Assembly: GCF_000953655.1 (NCBI RefSeq)
Contig: NZ_LN681225.1
Span: 1-64,000 of the forward strand
Reading direction: 5' to 3'
Length of the DNA stretch: 64,000 nt
From: Legionella hackeliae
GTDB taxonomy: Bacteria > Pseudomonadota > Gammaproteobacteria > Legionellales > Legionellaceae
Made by a program: the position numbers and the translations under genes. The notes under the pieces were generated by a model that made no database searches, was not told the DNA's origin, and saw only the letters and a list, made by a program, of their open reading frames with translations. Positions 1 through 10,284 of this stretch are shown one piece after another. Every line of letters begins with the position of its first letter. The stretch's first letter is position 1.

Positions 1-671
1 GATGCTTTAATAGTAACTCTTTTCAATTCGTTGGACGCAATTATCTAAAGTCCTTTATTTGATTGCGTCTACATTCAATTAAAAAATCCAGAATCTTAAG
101 CTTTATTTTTAATTGTACTAATAAAAATAAATAAATAGATAAAGTTTCTTATTCTTATTATATAGAACTGAAATACTGTGGTTATTATTATTTTTTACAA
201 AAAAAACAATAGATTATCTTCTTTTTTTACTGTGGGTAAGCTTATATTTAGTTCTGAATTAGCGGCTTATATAAATATAACTATTCTCTCGCTTGTTGTT
301 TTTCACCAGTTTATCCTCTTCTTTTTCTTCGAGTTATCCCCCGTTTAGTTTGCGTTTAAGGAATTCATGTTTTGAAACTAGTTATTTCTAGAGGATGCAC
401 TTCTTTACCTTTTTAGTAGAAAATTTAACTCTAACTGTGGATAACTCTGTTTTTTTCCACAGGGCTGAGTATAATCTCCTATTCACTGCAATACATTCTT
501 AAGGCTATTCGTCTTCCTGCTTTGCTGGAAATAACTTAAATGGGCATATGCAGCTACGTGTTACGAGTTTACCTAAGCTGGTGATTTCTCTTGCTGCTTG
601 GGTCTATTCAATGGCAATATTTAATTTGCGTGCCTCTATCTGAAGTCGCCTTATAGAACATAGGAGTATTT
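1..671. other. Replication origin region (oriC) upstream of dnaA
   Basis: This stretch has no convincing ORF. It is very AT-rich, especially around 60-200, which would suit duplex unwinding. It holds one perfect DnaA box, TGTGGATAA at 436-444 (TTATCCACA on the minus strand), and weaker relatives: TGTGGTTAT 177-185, TGTGGGTAA 231-239, TTATCCTCT 311-319 and TTATCCCCC 334-342. Position directly before dnaA-dnaN-recF-gyrB supports oriC. Box affinities and the exact unwinding site are inferred, not shown. Confidence 0.8.
436..444 (-). promoter_or_regulatory. Perfect DnaA box
   Basis: TGTGGATAA here is the exact complement of the consensus DnaA box TTATCCACA. It lies about 230 bases before the dnaA start and could serve both origin binding and dnaA autoregulation. 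Confidence 0.8.
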
Positions 672-2018
672 GTGCCTGCGAATCTTTGGCAGAAATGTTT
701 GGGTTTTTTAAAAGAGGAATATCCTCCCCAACAATTTAATACATGGTTGCGTCCTTTACAGGCTGAGTTGCAGGACGCCAATTTGGTTTTGCTAGCGCCT
801 AATCGCTTTGTCGTTGATTGGGTAAAAAAGAATTTTTATTCAAGAATTAAAGAGCTAGTCAGTCAATTTGGTGCCGGCATTATTTCTTCAGTCAGTATTG
901 AGATTGGTTCTAAAGCTGTTTCTCCTGTTTCTATGGAGCAATCAGCTAAAGAGCAATCTGTTAGCAAAGTTGCTCCTAAGAAAACAGCTGATTATAAGAA
1001 CAGTTACCTTAATAAAAAGTTTCTATTTGATAGTTTCGTTGAAGGTAATTCTAACCAACTTGCTCGTGCTGCTTCCTTACAAGTCGCTGAGCGCCCTGGT
1101 GAAGCTTATAACCCTCTATTTATTTATGGAGGTGTTGGCTTAGGTAAGACCCATCTAATGCATGCTATTGGTAATACGATATTAAAAAATAATCCTGAAG
1201 CAAAAGTTCTCTATCTACATTCTGAACGATTTGTTGCTGATATGGTTAAAGCTTTGCAAACTAACTCTATAAATGAGTTCAAACGATTCTACCGTTCTTT
1301 AAATGCTCTGCTTATTGACGATATTCAATTTTTTGCTGGCAAAGATCGTTCCCAAGAAGAATTTTTCCATACTTTCAACGCTTTACTAGAAGGACAACAG
1401 CAAATTATCCTTACCAGTGATCGCTATCCTAAAGAAATTGAAGGCATGGAAGAGCGCCTTAAATCACGTTTTGGCTGGGGTTTAACTGTCGCTGTTGAGC
1501 CGCCTGAGCTTGAAACACGTGTTGCAATTTTAATGAGTAAAGCGGAACAATCAAGCATTGAACTTCCTTATGAAGTGGCCTTTTTTATAGCCAAACGAAT
1601 TCGCTCTAATGTTCGTGAACTGGAAGGTGCGTTACGTCGTGTGATCGCTAATGCTCATTTTACTGGTAAACCTATTACTATTGATTTTGTCCATGAGGCG
1701 TTGCGTGATCTATTAGCTTTACAAGACAAGTTAGTAACTATTGAAAATATACAGAAAACAGTGGCTGAATATTACAAAGTTAAAGTTGCTGATTTATTAT
1801 CTAAGCGTAGAAGTCGTTCCATCGCTCGTCCTCGACAAATGGCAATGGCTTTAGCAAAAGAACTGACTAACCATAGTCTTCCTGAAATCGGAGATCATTT
1901 TGGTGGCCGAGATCATACCACGGTCATTCATGCTTGCCGTAAGGTAAAAGAATTGATTCAAGATGAAAATGATTTTGCTGAAGATTACAAAAATTTAATG
2001 CGCACTTTAACATCTTAG
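672..2018 (+). CDS. dnaA: Chromosomal replication initiator protein DnaA
   Basis: DnaA binds oriC and opens the duplex to start replication. The 448 residues match the family length. The N-terminal DnaB-contact domain is followed by a linker, the AAA+ ATPase with Walker A GGVGLGKT (about residues 153-160) and Walker B LLIDDIQF (about 213-220), and the C-terminal DNA-binding helix-turn-helix carrying the DnaA signature GGRDHTTV near residue 412. The start is GTG at 672, supported by TAGGAG at 661-666. It is first in the run dnaA-dnaN-recF-gyrB and follows oriC with a perfect DnaA box, so autoregulation is likely. Confidence 0.98.
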   Translation: MPANLWQKCLGFLKEEYPPQQFNTWLRPLQAELQDANLVLLAPNRFVVDWVKKNFYSRIKELVSQFGAGIISSVSIEIGSKAVSPVSMEQSAKEQSVSKVAPKKTADYKNSYLNKKFLFDSFVEGNSNQLARAASLQVAERPGEAYNPLFIYGGVGLGKTHLMHAIGNTILKNNPEAKVLYLHSERFVADMVKALQTNSINEFKRFYRSLNALLIDDIQFFAGKDRSQEEFFHTFNALLEGQQQIILTSDRYPKEIEGMEERLKSRFGWGLTVAVEPPELETRVAILMSKAEQSSIELPYEVAFFIAKRIRSNVRELEGALRRVIANAHFTGKPITIDFVHEALRDLLALQDKLVTIENIQKTVAEYYKVKVADLLSKRRSRSIARPRQMAMALAKELTNHSLPEIGDHFGGRDHTTVIHACRKVKELIQDENDFAEDYKNLMRTLTS

Positions 2019-2031
2019 TTCTGGATAATTT

Positions 2032-3138
2032 ATGTTTGATTTGACTCTTGCCAAAGACCAATTATTAACCCCGTTATTAACTGTTGCTGGTGCTGTTGAT
2101 AAAAAGCAATCGCTGGCCATCCTATCAAATATTTTGCTTTGTTTACAAAACAACCAATTATTGCTTACCGCAACCGATTTGGAAATGGAAATTACAGCTT
2201 GTGTAAATTGTGATGCGAGTCATTCTCAGGGTAAAATTACAGTTCCCGCTAAAAAATTTATTGATATTATCCGCTCTCTTGATGACGATGCGACTCCTAC
2301 TATTACATTAAATGAGGGTACAGTAGTTATTGGTGCCGGTCGTAGTAAATTTAAATTAGCCACCCTTCCTGCTGCAGATTTTCCTGCGAGTGAACATGAA
2401 CTAAGCGAAATTGAATTGACCGTTGCAAAGGCAAATCTTATCCACTTGTTGCAGTCCACTCATTTTGCTATGTCTCAACATGATGTTCGCGTTTTTTTGA
2501 ATGGATTACTTCTTGAACTTGATGGCTCAATAATTACTTCAGTCGCTACAGATGGTCATCGTATGGCTGTTTGTAAATTCAATTGTGAAACTAGCAATCC
2601 TCATCATCGTTTTTTAGTTCCTAAAAAGGGTGTGCAGGAAATGTTAAGATTACTAAATAATATAGATGATGAGCACGTGGTTATTTCCGCAGGCAAAGGA
2701 CATTTTAAACTTTCTACACAGAAATACACTTTCCAATCCAAGCTTATTGAAGCTCGATTTCCCCCTTATGCTAAAGCTATACCGAAAGACCAAGACAAAT
2801 TTGTGCTTATTGATCGTGATCTACTCAAGCGCGCACTTGCACGTATTGTTATTCTCGCGCATGAAAAATCCAGAGCTGTTGTCTTGCATATGCAGGCAGG
2901 GATGCTTACTTTGATTGCTAACAATCAGGAGCAAGAAGAAGCTATGGAAACTTTGGAAGCTCATACAGACGGTAATGAAATTAAAATTGGTATTAATGCC
3001 AGTTATTTATTGGATGTATTGAATTTTCTAGGTGAAGGTTTGGTTCGCTTATCGATGTCCACCACAGATAGCAGTATTTTGGTTGAATCCGTTCAAGATG
3101 AACAATACCAATATATTATTATGCCTATGAAATTATGA
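2032..3138 (+). CDS. dnaN: DNA polymerase III beta subunit (sliding clamp)
   Basis: The beta clamp dimerises round DNA and gives Pol III its processivity; it also docks other repair and replication factors. The 368 residues fit the family (about 366-370) with the usual three repeated clamp domains, for example DGHRMAVCKF in the middle domain and the terminal sequence IIMPMKL. It starts 13 bases after dnaA and its stop overlaps the recF start in an ATGA arrangement, so the three genes are probably co-transcribed and dnaN-recF translationally coupled. Confidence 0.98.
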   Translation: MFDLTLAKDQLLTPLLTVAGAVDKKQSLAILSNILLCLQNNQLLLTATDLEMEITACVNCDASHSQGKITVPAKKFIDIIRSLDDDATPTITLNEGTVVIGAGRSKFKLATLPAADFPASEHELSEIELTVAKANLIHLLQSTHFAMSQHDVRVFLNGLLLELDGSIITSVATDGHRMAVCKFNCETSNPHHRFLVPKKGVQEMLRLLNNIDDEHVVISAGKGHFKLSTQKYTFQSKLIEARFPPYAKAIPKDQDKFVLIDRDLLKRALARIVILAHEKSRAVVLHMQAGMLTLIANNQEQEEAMETLEAHTDGNEIKIGINASYLLDVLNFLGEGLVRLSMSTTDSSILVESVQDEQYQYIIMPMKL

Positions 3139-4190
3139 GCCTTGCTCAATTACAACTTTATAATCTGCGTAATATTCAATCTGCTCGTTTGGATTTACAT
3201 TCACGAATTAATTTTTTCACGGGAGAAAACGGCAGTGGAAAAACTTCCGTTTTAGAAGCTATTTACTTATTAGGTAGTGGCCACTCTTTTCGTACTCGTG
3301 AGATACTTCCTCTTATAAGTCATGGCGAAGAGTCGCTTACTGTTTTTGCCCGTACGTTCGATGAACAAAGTATTAGCATTCAAAAATCAGTACACTCACC
3401 TACTCAAGTTCGTATTAATAAACACGTTTGTCAAAGTAGTAGTGAGTTGGCACATTTTTTACCTTGCCAGGTCTTTTATCAAGATATTTTTCAAATTATT
3501 GACGCAGGTCCCTCCGTTCGTAGAAGTGTAATGGATTGGGGATTGTTTCACGTGAAACAAAATTATCACTCTCTCTGGAAGGATTATAAACGTGCATTAA
3601 AACAACGAAATGTTCTCTTAAAGCAACGAGCACATCCTCGTATGCTTACGCCCTGGAACTTGATAATTTCCGATTTAGCGACAAAATTGGATGAAGCAAG
3701 AGGAGAATATTTTTTATTGCTATGCCCTGAGTTTGAGAAAACACTTCGTCAATTAACCACATTAGATTTTTCATTACAATATTATAAGGGTTGGGATAAA
3801 CGTGAAGCTGGGAAATCGCTTGTAACTATTTTGGAAGAAAATTATGAAAAAGACATCGCTCGACAGTTCACTCAATATGGTGCACATAAAGCGGATTTGT
3901 TTTTAACTAGTGATGAATTTAGTGCAAAACAATATTTATCACGTGGCCAACAAAAAATATTACTGTTTGCACTTAAGCTATCACAGGCTAAATTAATGTC
4001 CAAACCTTGTCTCTACTTGTGTGATGATCTAACGTCTGAATTTGATAAATATCATATCGAACGATTACTTAACCTGTTTATGGAAATCGAAGGGCAATTT
4101 TTCATAACTTCAACCTCTTCTCTTTCTGAATTTTTTGTAAATGACTCTGAACAGAATTTTTTTTCTTTGCGTCAAGGAAAAATATGCTGA
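3135..4190 (+). CDS. recF: DNA replication and repair protein RecF
   Basis: RecF is the SMC-like ATPase that with RecO and RecR loads RecA at gaps. Walker A GENGSGKTS lies at about residues 30-38, the ABC signature LSRGQQK near 268 and Walker B LYLCDDLTSEFD near 295; 351 residues is typical. Its ATG overlaps the dnaN stop. An exact 16-base ParB site sits inside the reading frame (3544-3559), encoding roughly LFHVKQ, so part of this coding sequence probably doubles as a centromere site. Confidence 0.97.
   Translation: MSLAQLQLYNLRNIQSARLDLHSRINFFTGENGSGKTSVLEAIYLLGSGHSFRTREILPLISHGEESLTVFARTFDEQSISIQKSVHSPTQVRINKHVCQSSSELAHFLPCQVFYQDIFQIIDAGPSVRRSVMDWGLFHVKQNYHSLWKDYKRALKQRNVLLKQRAHPRMLTPWNLIISDLATKLDEARGEYFLLLCPEFEKTLRQLTTLDFSLQYYKGWDKREAGKSLVTILEENYEKDIARQFTQYGAHKADLFLTSDEFSAKQYLSRGQQKILLFALKLSQAKLMSKPCLYLCDDLTSEFDKYHIERLLNLFMEIEGQFFITSTSSLSEFFVNDSEQNFFSLRQGKIC
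3544..3559. promoter_or_regulatory. parS site, perfect 16-mer, inside recF
   Basis: TGTTTCACGTGAAACA is a perfect palindrome and identical to the widely conserved ParB-binding parS consensus. It lies about 3.1 kb from the DnaA box, where parS sites usually sit. The role in ParABS segregation is inferred from sequence identity and position; parA/parB are not in this window. Confidence 0.88.
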
Positions 4191-6913
<2,723 letters not shown>

Positions 6914-6939
6914 TGGAAGTAATTCTCATCTTAACTAAT

Positions 6940-6978
6940 TCAGGAATTGGGGTGTGAGTCTCGATTCCTGAGTTTTTT
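6940..6978 (+). terminator. Rho-independent terminator after gyrB
   Basis: TCAGGAAT (6940-6947) pairs with ATTCCTGA (6964-6971) and is followed by G and six T. It lies 27 bases after the gyrB stop. The loop is long (16 bases), so strength is uncertain. Confidence 0.65.
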
Positions 6979-7148
6979 CGTCGTAGTTAATACTTAACGT
7001 TTCAAGAACCAATAAATAAAAAAGAAATCCTTTAGATGATGCTATATAAAATATACCATTAGTTTCAGGGAGTGTATTTCACCAACAGAAAAAAGAAGTT
7101 TTTGCTTTTGCAATTACTAGTTTTAACGGTAATGCCTATGAAATAGGC

Positions 7149-7240
7149 AAAAAAAAGCCGCATCCTTGCGGCGAAGCACATCCATTGTGCTGGTCCCTTA
7201 GTTTGACTTCCTGTCAGACAATCCATGTCATCCTTATGTA
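7149..7240 (-). ncRNA. RsmY/RsmZ-like (CsrB-family) regulatory RNA that sequesters CsrA
   Basis: Read on the minus strand, about 90 nt contain six GGA motifs: AAGGA (opposite 7231-7233), ATGGA (7222-7224), CAGGA (7209-7211), GGGA (7194-7196), ATGGA (7181-7183) and AAGGA (7163-7165). The last two sit in hairpin loops, AGCACA/TGTGCT and GCCGCA/TGCGGC. The final hairpin (7157-7172) is followed by eight U and forms the terminator. A -10-like TATACT lies at 7250-7245 and a LetA/GacA-type box is centred about 65 bases upstream of the likely start near 7238. Together these are the defining features of RsmY/Z RNAs, which titrate CsrA and in Legionella link LetAS to the transmissive switch. The 5' end is estimated. 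Confidence 0.85.
7157..7172 (-). terminator. Terminator of the RsmY/Z-like RNA
   Basis: GCCGCA-AGGA-TGCGGC on the minus strand is a perfect 6-bp GC-rich stem followed by eight T (7156-7149). The AGGA in its loop is also a CsrA-type motif, as in known Rsm RNAs. Confidence 0.85.
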
Positions 7241-7293
7241 TTTCAGTATATATCCTTTGTACAAACTGTCATGAAGGAATTCGATGTATGCTT

Positions 7294-7311
7294 TGTAAGA
7301 AATATCTCAAA
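7294..7311 (-). promoter_or_regulatory. LetA (GacA) response-regulator box for the small RNA
   Basis: On the minus strand TTTGAG-ATATTT-CTTACA matches the GacA upstream element TGTAAG-N6-CTTACA at 10 of 12 arm positions, and TGAGATATTTCTTA fits the Legionella LetA consensus TNAGAAATTTCTNA (recalled from memory) with one mismatch. Its centre at about -65 from the predicted start is the usual distance for rsmY/rsmZ-type promoters. Confidence 0.8.
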
Positions 7312-7312
7312 G

Positions 7313-7509
7313 ATAAGAGGGTATTTTCTTTATGACATGACAACATCGGAAATTAAAGAAGAATATATAATATATTCAATAGCTTATAAAATCAATAATT
7401 GTACGATTGTGCAAATTATAGCCATAGGTTTAGCGGTGGGGTGAAACCCCGTTCGTTAATTCATCTCATTTGCAGCTTCTTACGTCTGGCATGGATGAAT
7501 TCGTTGAAG
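7313..7509. other. Intergenic stretch with no gene
   Basis: Between the LetA box and the convergent terminator I see no supported gene. It includes a small hairpin GGGG-TGAAA-CCCC near 7437-7449 without a T tract. A short open frame from 7470 runs into the opposite-strand gene and lacks any family resemblance. Confidence 0.4.
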
Positions 7510-7513
7510 GAAA

Positions 7514-7547
7514 AAAAATAGCTAGTAAACGCCCTTGTGAAAGGGCG
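7514..7547 (-). terminator. Rho-independent terminator of the 7557-8189 gene
   Basis: On the minus strand CGCCCTT-TCAC-AAGGGCG (7547-7530) is a perfect 7-bp stem, followed shortly by a T-rich tail containing seven T. It starts 10 bases after the stop codon of the minus-strand gene. Confidence 0.8.
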
Positions 7548-7556
7548 CGTCTAAGA

Positions 7557-8189
7557 TTAATTGTAAGTTATTTCAGTTTTCGATTCTTCACTAAGGGTTG
7601 TTGTTTCATCTTCAGAAATAGAGGCAAACATCGAGTTACGCTCACGACTTGGGGAACGTTGTATTGAGCGCTGCTGCTCTTCAACAATCGCACCAAATTG
7701 ATTGGTACAGTCATCATCTTGTTTCACCAAGCTTTCCGAAAATATTAAAGCTAATTGCCGTGCAATCATAGAGTATTGACCCGACGCTGCTGTGGCCATT
7801 TTTTCTGAAAGCGCTTTCATATTAGGAACTAACTTCGCTACTAACTCTGGAAATTCATGAAAGAATGAGATATTGAAATCACGATCAGCAAAAACGAGAT
7901 GCGGTGTGCTGCCATTTAAATTAGTGGCTAATCTATTTAATATACAAACTCGTCCAATGGCTGCTGAGAATTCGTTACACACCAGTGAGCGATGAATAAC
8001 TTTATTAAGATCGCTAAAGCCAGAAGTTGGACAATTCAACGCAATTTTTGTAACTAAAGCCCTTCTATCTTTGCCACTGAGCTCATTTATCGCGTCCCTA
8101 CTTTCAATTAACGAGACGCCATTATCTTTTTTTATGAGCGACTCATAAGGATTCTCCATCTCAATTAACTCTGCTTTTGAATATTTCAT
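7557..8189 (-). CDS. Hypothetical protein, possible Legionella-specific or effector
   Basis: I do not recognise this 210-residue protein. It has no signal peptide or membrane segment. The body appears helical and the last 45 residues are polar and rich in Ser, Arg, Glu and Thr (ending SEESKTEITYN), the kind of disordered acidic tail often seen in Dot/Icm substrates. The ATG follows a good AAGGAG. In L. pneumophila the gene before hfq is, from memory, the effector gene ravA; similarity was not checked, so this is positional only. It has its own terminator, and its coding sequence is divergent from hfq. Confidence 0.75.
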   Translation of the reverse strand: MKYSKAELIEMENPYESLIKKDNGVSLIESRDAINELSGKDRRALVTKIALNCPTSGFSDLNKVIHRSLVCNEFSAAIGRVCILNRLATNLNGSTPHLVFADRDFNISFFHEFPELVAKLVPNMKALSEKMATAASGQYSMIARQLALIFSESLVKQDDDCTNQFGAIVEEQQRSIQRSPSRERNSMFASISEDETTTLSEESKTEITYN

Positions 8190-8586
8190 GTTAATCTCCT
8201 TATATTGCCTGTGGTTGCATGGCCAATTACTAGTAATCCAGCTCCTAAAGAATCTTACTGTTTAAAAATAACTCTCGGGATAAACAGCGTATAAAGCGTT
8301 GAGATTGTATTCCAGCATCTTGGCAGACCGGTTGGTCAGAAATAATTGTGATACAGGCTCTTATTATAGTAACGAAATCGAGTGTGGATGCAACAAGCAA
8401 TTCGGATTAAAAATAATCGACAGCAGTTAATGGCGGAATCACTGCTACCTGCTTTGTAAACTTGCTATTAACAGGCCGACTTTAAATGAAAAAAATTTTT
8501 GCAGATAGCCATAAAGTTTTCTATTTTACAGACGACAACACTAATGAAGTGGTTGCCTGAAATAAAATAATAATAAGGAGTAGGCA
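8190..8586. other. Divergent intergenic region before hfq
   Basis: These 397 bases separate the divergent unknown gene and hfq. The clear item is a sigma70-like promoter for hfq at 8499-8527. In L. pneumophila a cis-antisense RNA opposite the hfq leader has been described; I cannot locate its promoter here from sequence alone. Confidence 0.45.
8499..8527 (+). promoter_or_regulatory. Candidate hfq promoter
   Basis: TTGCAG (8499-8504), a 17-base spacer and TATTTT (8522-8527) form a plausible sigma70 promoter about 55 bases before the hfq ATG. Neither hexamer is perfect. Confidence 0.45.
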
Positions 8587-8832
8587 ATGTCAAAAAATCA
8601 TCTCTTGCAAGACCCTTTCTTAAATGAATTACGAAAGGAAAAAATTCCGGTTTCCGTCTTTTTAGTTAACGGAATTAAGTTACATGGCATAGTGGATTCT
8701 TTTGATCAATATGTTGTGATGTTAAAAAACTCTGTCACCCAGATGGTCTATAAACATGCTATTTCCACGGTGGTACCTTCGCGTCTGGTAAAAATACCTA
8801 CTGGTGACGAAGAGGGAAATGTGGCAGACTAA
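8587..8832 (+). CDS. hfq: RNA chaperone Hfq
   Basis: Hfq is the hexameric Sm-like protein that pairs small RNAs with mRNAs. The 81 residues hold the Sm1 motif ([19 protein letters not shown], about 22-40, with VVML just after) and Sm2 ([10 protein letters not shown], about 57-66); the C-terminal tail is short, as in Legionella. The N-terminal [11 protein letters not shown] is the usual proximal RNA face. The start is ATG with AAGGAG eight bases upstream. hflX follows 29 bases downstream, as in many gammaproteobacteria. A GGA-rich sRNA lies 1.3 kb upstream. Confidence 0.98.
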   Translation: MSKNHLLQDPFLNELRKEKIPVSVFLVNGIKLHGIVDSFDQYVVMLKNSVTQMVYKHAISTVVPSRLVKIPTGDEEGNVAD

Positions 8833-8861
8833 CTGTTTCTATTTAAATCGGAAACACAGTC

Positions 8862-10130
8862 TTGTTTGACAGACCCCAAGGAGGAGAGCGAGCTATTCTC
8901 GTTCAGTTAGCTCTCCCTGAAGTTGATGCAGCAAAAGCGCTTGCTGAATTTAAAGAATTGGCGATATCAGCACAGGCCGAAGTAGTGGCCTGTGTTGAAG
9001 GCGCACGTTCTACCCCTGAGGCAAAATATTATGTTGGTTTAGGTAAAGCAGAAGAAATCAAGCAGCAAGTCTTGGCGTATGAGGCGGAATTGGTATTAGT
9101 CAATCATGAGCTTTCTCCTTCCCAGGAAAGAAACTTAGAGCGCTTATTAGAGTGTCGTGTTGTCGGTCGCAGCGGCTTGATTCTTGATATTTTTGCCCAG
9201 CGAGCACGAACATTTGAGGGTAAGTTACAAGTCGAACTCGCACAGTTACAACATTTATCAACACGTTTAGTGCGAGGGTGGACCCACCTTGAAAGGCAGA
9301 AAGGGGGGATTGGTTTACGAGGTCCTGGGGAAACTCAGTTAGAAACAGATAGACGATTACTACGCGAGCGAATTAAATCCATCAATAAGCGGCTGGAAAA
9401 AGTAAGACGCAGCCGAGATCAAAACCGTCGTGCAAGACAAAAAGCAGCGCTACCTACAGTATCACTGGTTGGATATACCAACGCCGGTAAATCAACGCTT
9501 TTCAATGCGCTAACGGGCGAGCATATTTATGCGGCTAATCAATTATTTGCTACTCTCGATCCAACGATGCGTAAATTAGAACTACCTGGTTCTACTTCAG
9601 TCATTCTAACCGACACGGTAGGTTTTATTCGTGATCTTCCCCACCAATTAATAGAGGCGTTTCGAGCAACGCTTGAAGAGACTCAAGAGGCTAATTTATT
9701 ACTCCATGTCATTGATATTTCTGATCCGCATTGGCGCGATATGGTTCTTGCTGTAGAACAAGTACTAGACGAGCTTGGTGTCAAAGATATTCCCATGATT
9801 CAGGTTTTTAACAAAATCGATCAGCAAGAGAATTGGGAGGCTAAAATAGATCAGCAAGAAGAAGGCATCAAAGTTTGGATTTCAGCAAAGACAGGGGCTG
9901 GTCTTGATTTGCTACAACAAGCAATTTCTACACAACTTCAAGGAGCTATTGTCGAGGAAGAGATTTTGCTAGCCCCTACAGACGCAAAATTGCGCGCTGC
10001 TTTGTATGAAATGGATGCTGTTTTAGGTGAAAAGGAAGAGCTAGAAGGCGGTTGGTCTTTAAAAATTAAATTAACTCAAGAACAAAAGAAACGCTTATTC
10101 AGCCGACATGCCAAAAATCTCACGCCCTAA
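8862..10130 (+). CDS. hflX: GTPase HflX (ribosome splitting factor)
   Basis: HflX is a ribosome-associated GTPase that splits stalled or stress-damaged ribosomes. The N-terminal HflX domain ends with the glycine-rich GGIGLRGPGETQLETD; the G domain has G1 GYTNAGKS (about residue 204), G3 DTVGFI (about 251) and G4 NKID. Length, 422 residues, is normal. The only sensible start is TTG at 8862 (first residues MFDRPQGGE), because the frame closes upstream and no ATG lies near; no clear Shine-Dalgarno is visible, so translation may depend on coupling with hfq. Confidence 0.95.
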   Translation: MFDRPQGGERAILVQLALPEVDAAKALAEFKELAISAQAEVVACVEGARSTPEAKYYVGLGKAEEIKQQVLAYEAELVLVNHELSPSQERNLERLLECRVVGRSGLILDIFAQRARTFEGKLQVELAQLQHLSTRLVRGWTHLERQKGGIGLRGPGETQLETDRRLLRERIKSINKRLEKVRRSRDQNRRARQKAALPTVSLVGYTNAGKSTLFNALTGEHIYAANQLFATLDPTMRKLELPGSTSVILTDTVGFIRDLPHQLIEAFRATLEETQEANLLLHVIDISDPHWRDMVLAVEQVLDELGVKDIPMIQVFNKIDQQENWEAKIDQQEEGIKVWISAKTGAGLDLLQQAISTQLQGAIVEEEILLAPTDAKLRAALYEMDAVLGEKEELEGGWSLKIKLTQEQKKRLFSRHAKNLTP

Positions 10131-10221
10131 AACAGAGCGCTGGTTATATTATATTTATCAGGCCTAATTTTTCTCATGCTTTCATGAAGTTAAATGTATT
10201 CAAATCTAAAAAAATAAATTT

Positions 10222-10254
10222 CTTAATATTTGGTTAATAAAAGCGCAGTAAAAT
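10222..10254 (+). promoter_or_regulatory. PmrA-type promoter (tandem TTAAT repeat)
   Basis: CTTAATATT at 10222-10230 matches the Legionella PmrA effector-gene consensus cTTAATatT exactly, and a second TTAAT begins 11 bases later (10234), one helical turn, as expected for a PhoB-family regulator. A -10-like TAAAAT follows at 10249-10254. The same spacing recurs on the minus strand at 29452-29483. Confidence 0.75.
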
Positions 10255-10284
10255 TGCACTCATTTTGTTTAAAAATAAATTACT

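Noticed and set aside
7437-7449. GGGG-TGAAA-CCCC hairpin as a further RNA gene or terminator
   Set aside because: Four-base-pair stem without T tract, promoter or conserved motif.
7470-7667. 65-codon plus-strand open frame
   Set aside because: It starts in a non-coding gap, runs into the opposite-strand gene through its terminator, and has no ribosome site or family resemblance.
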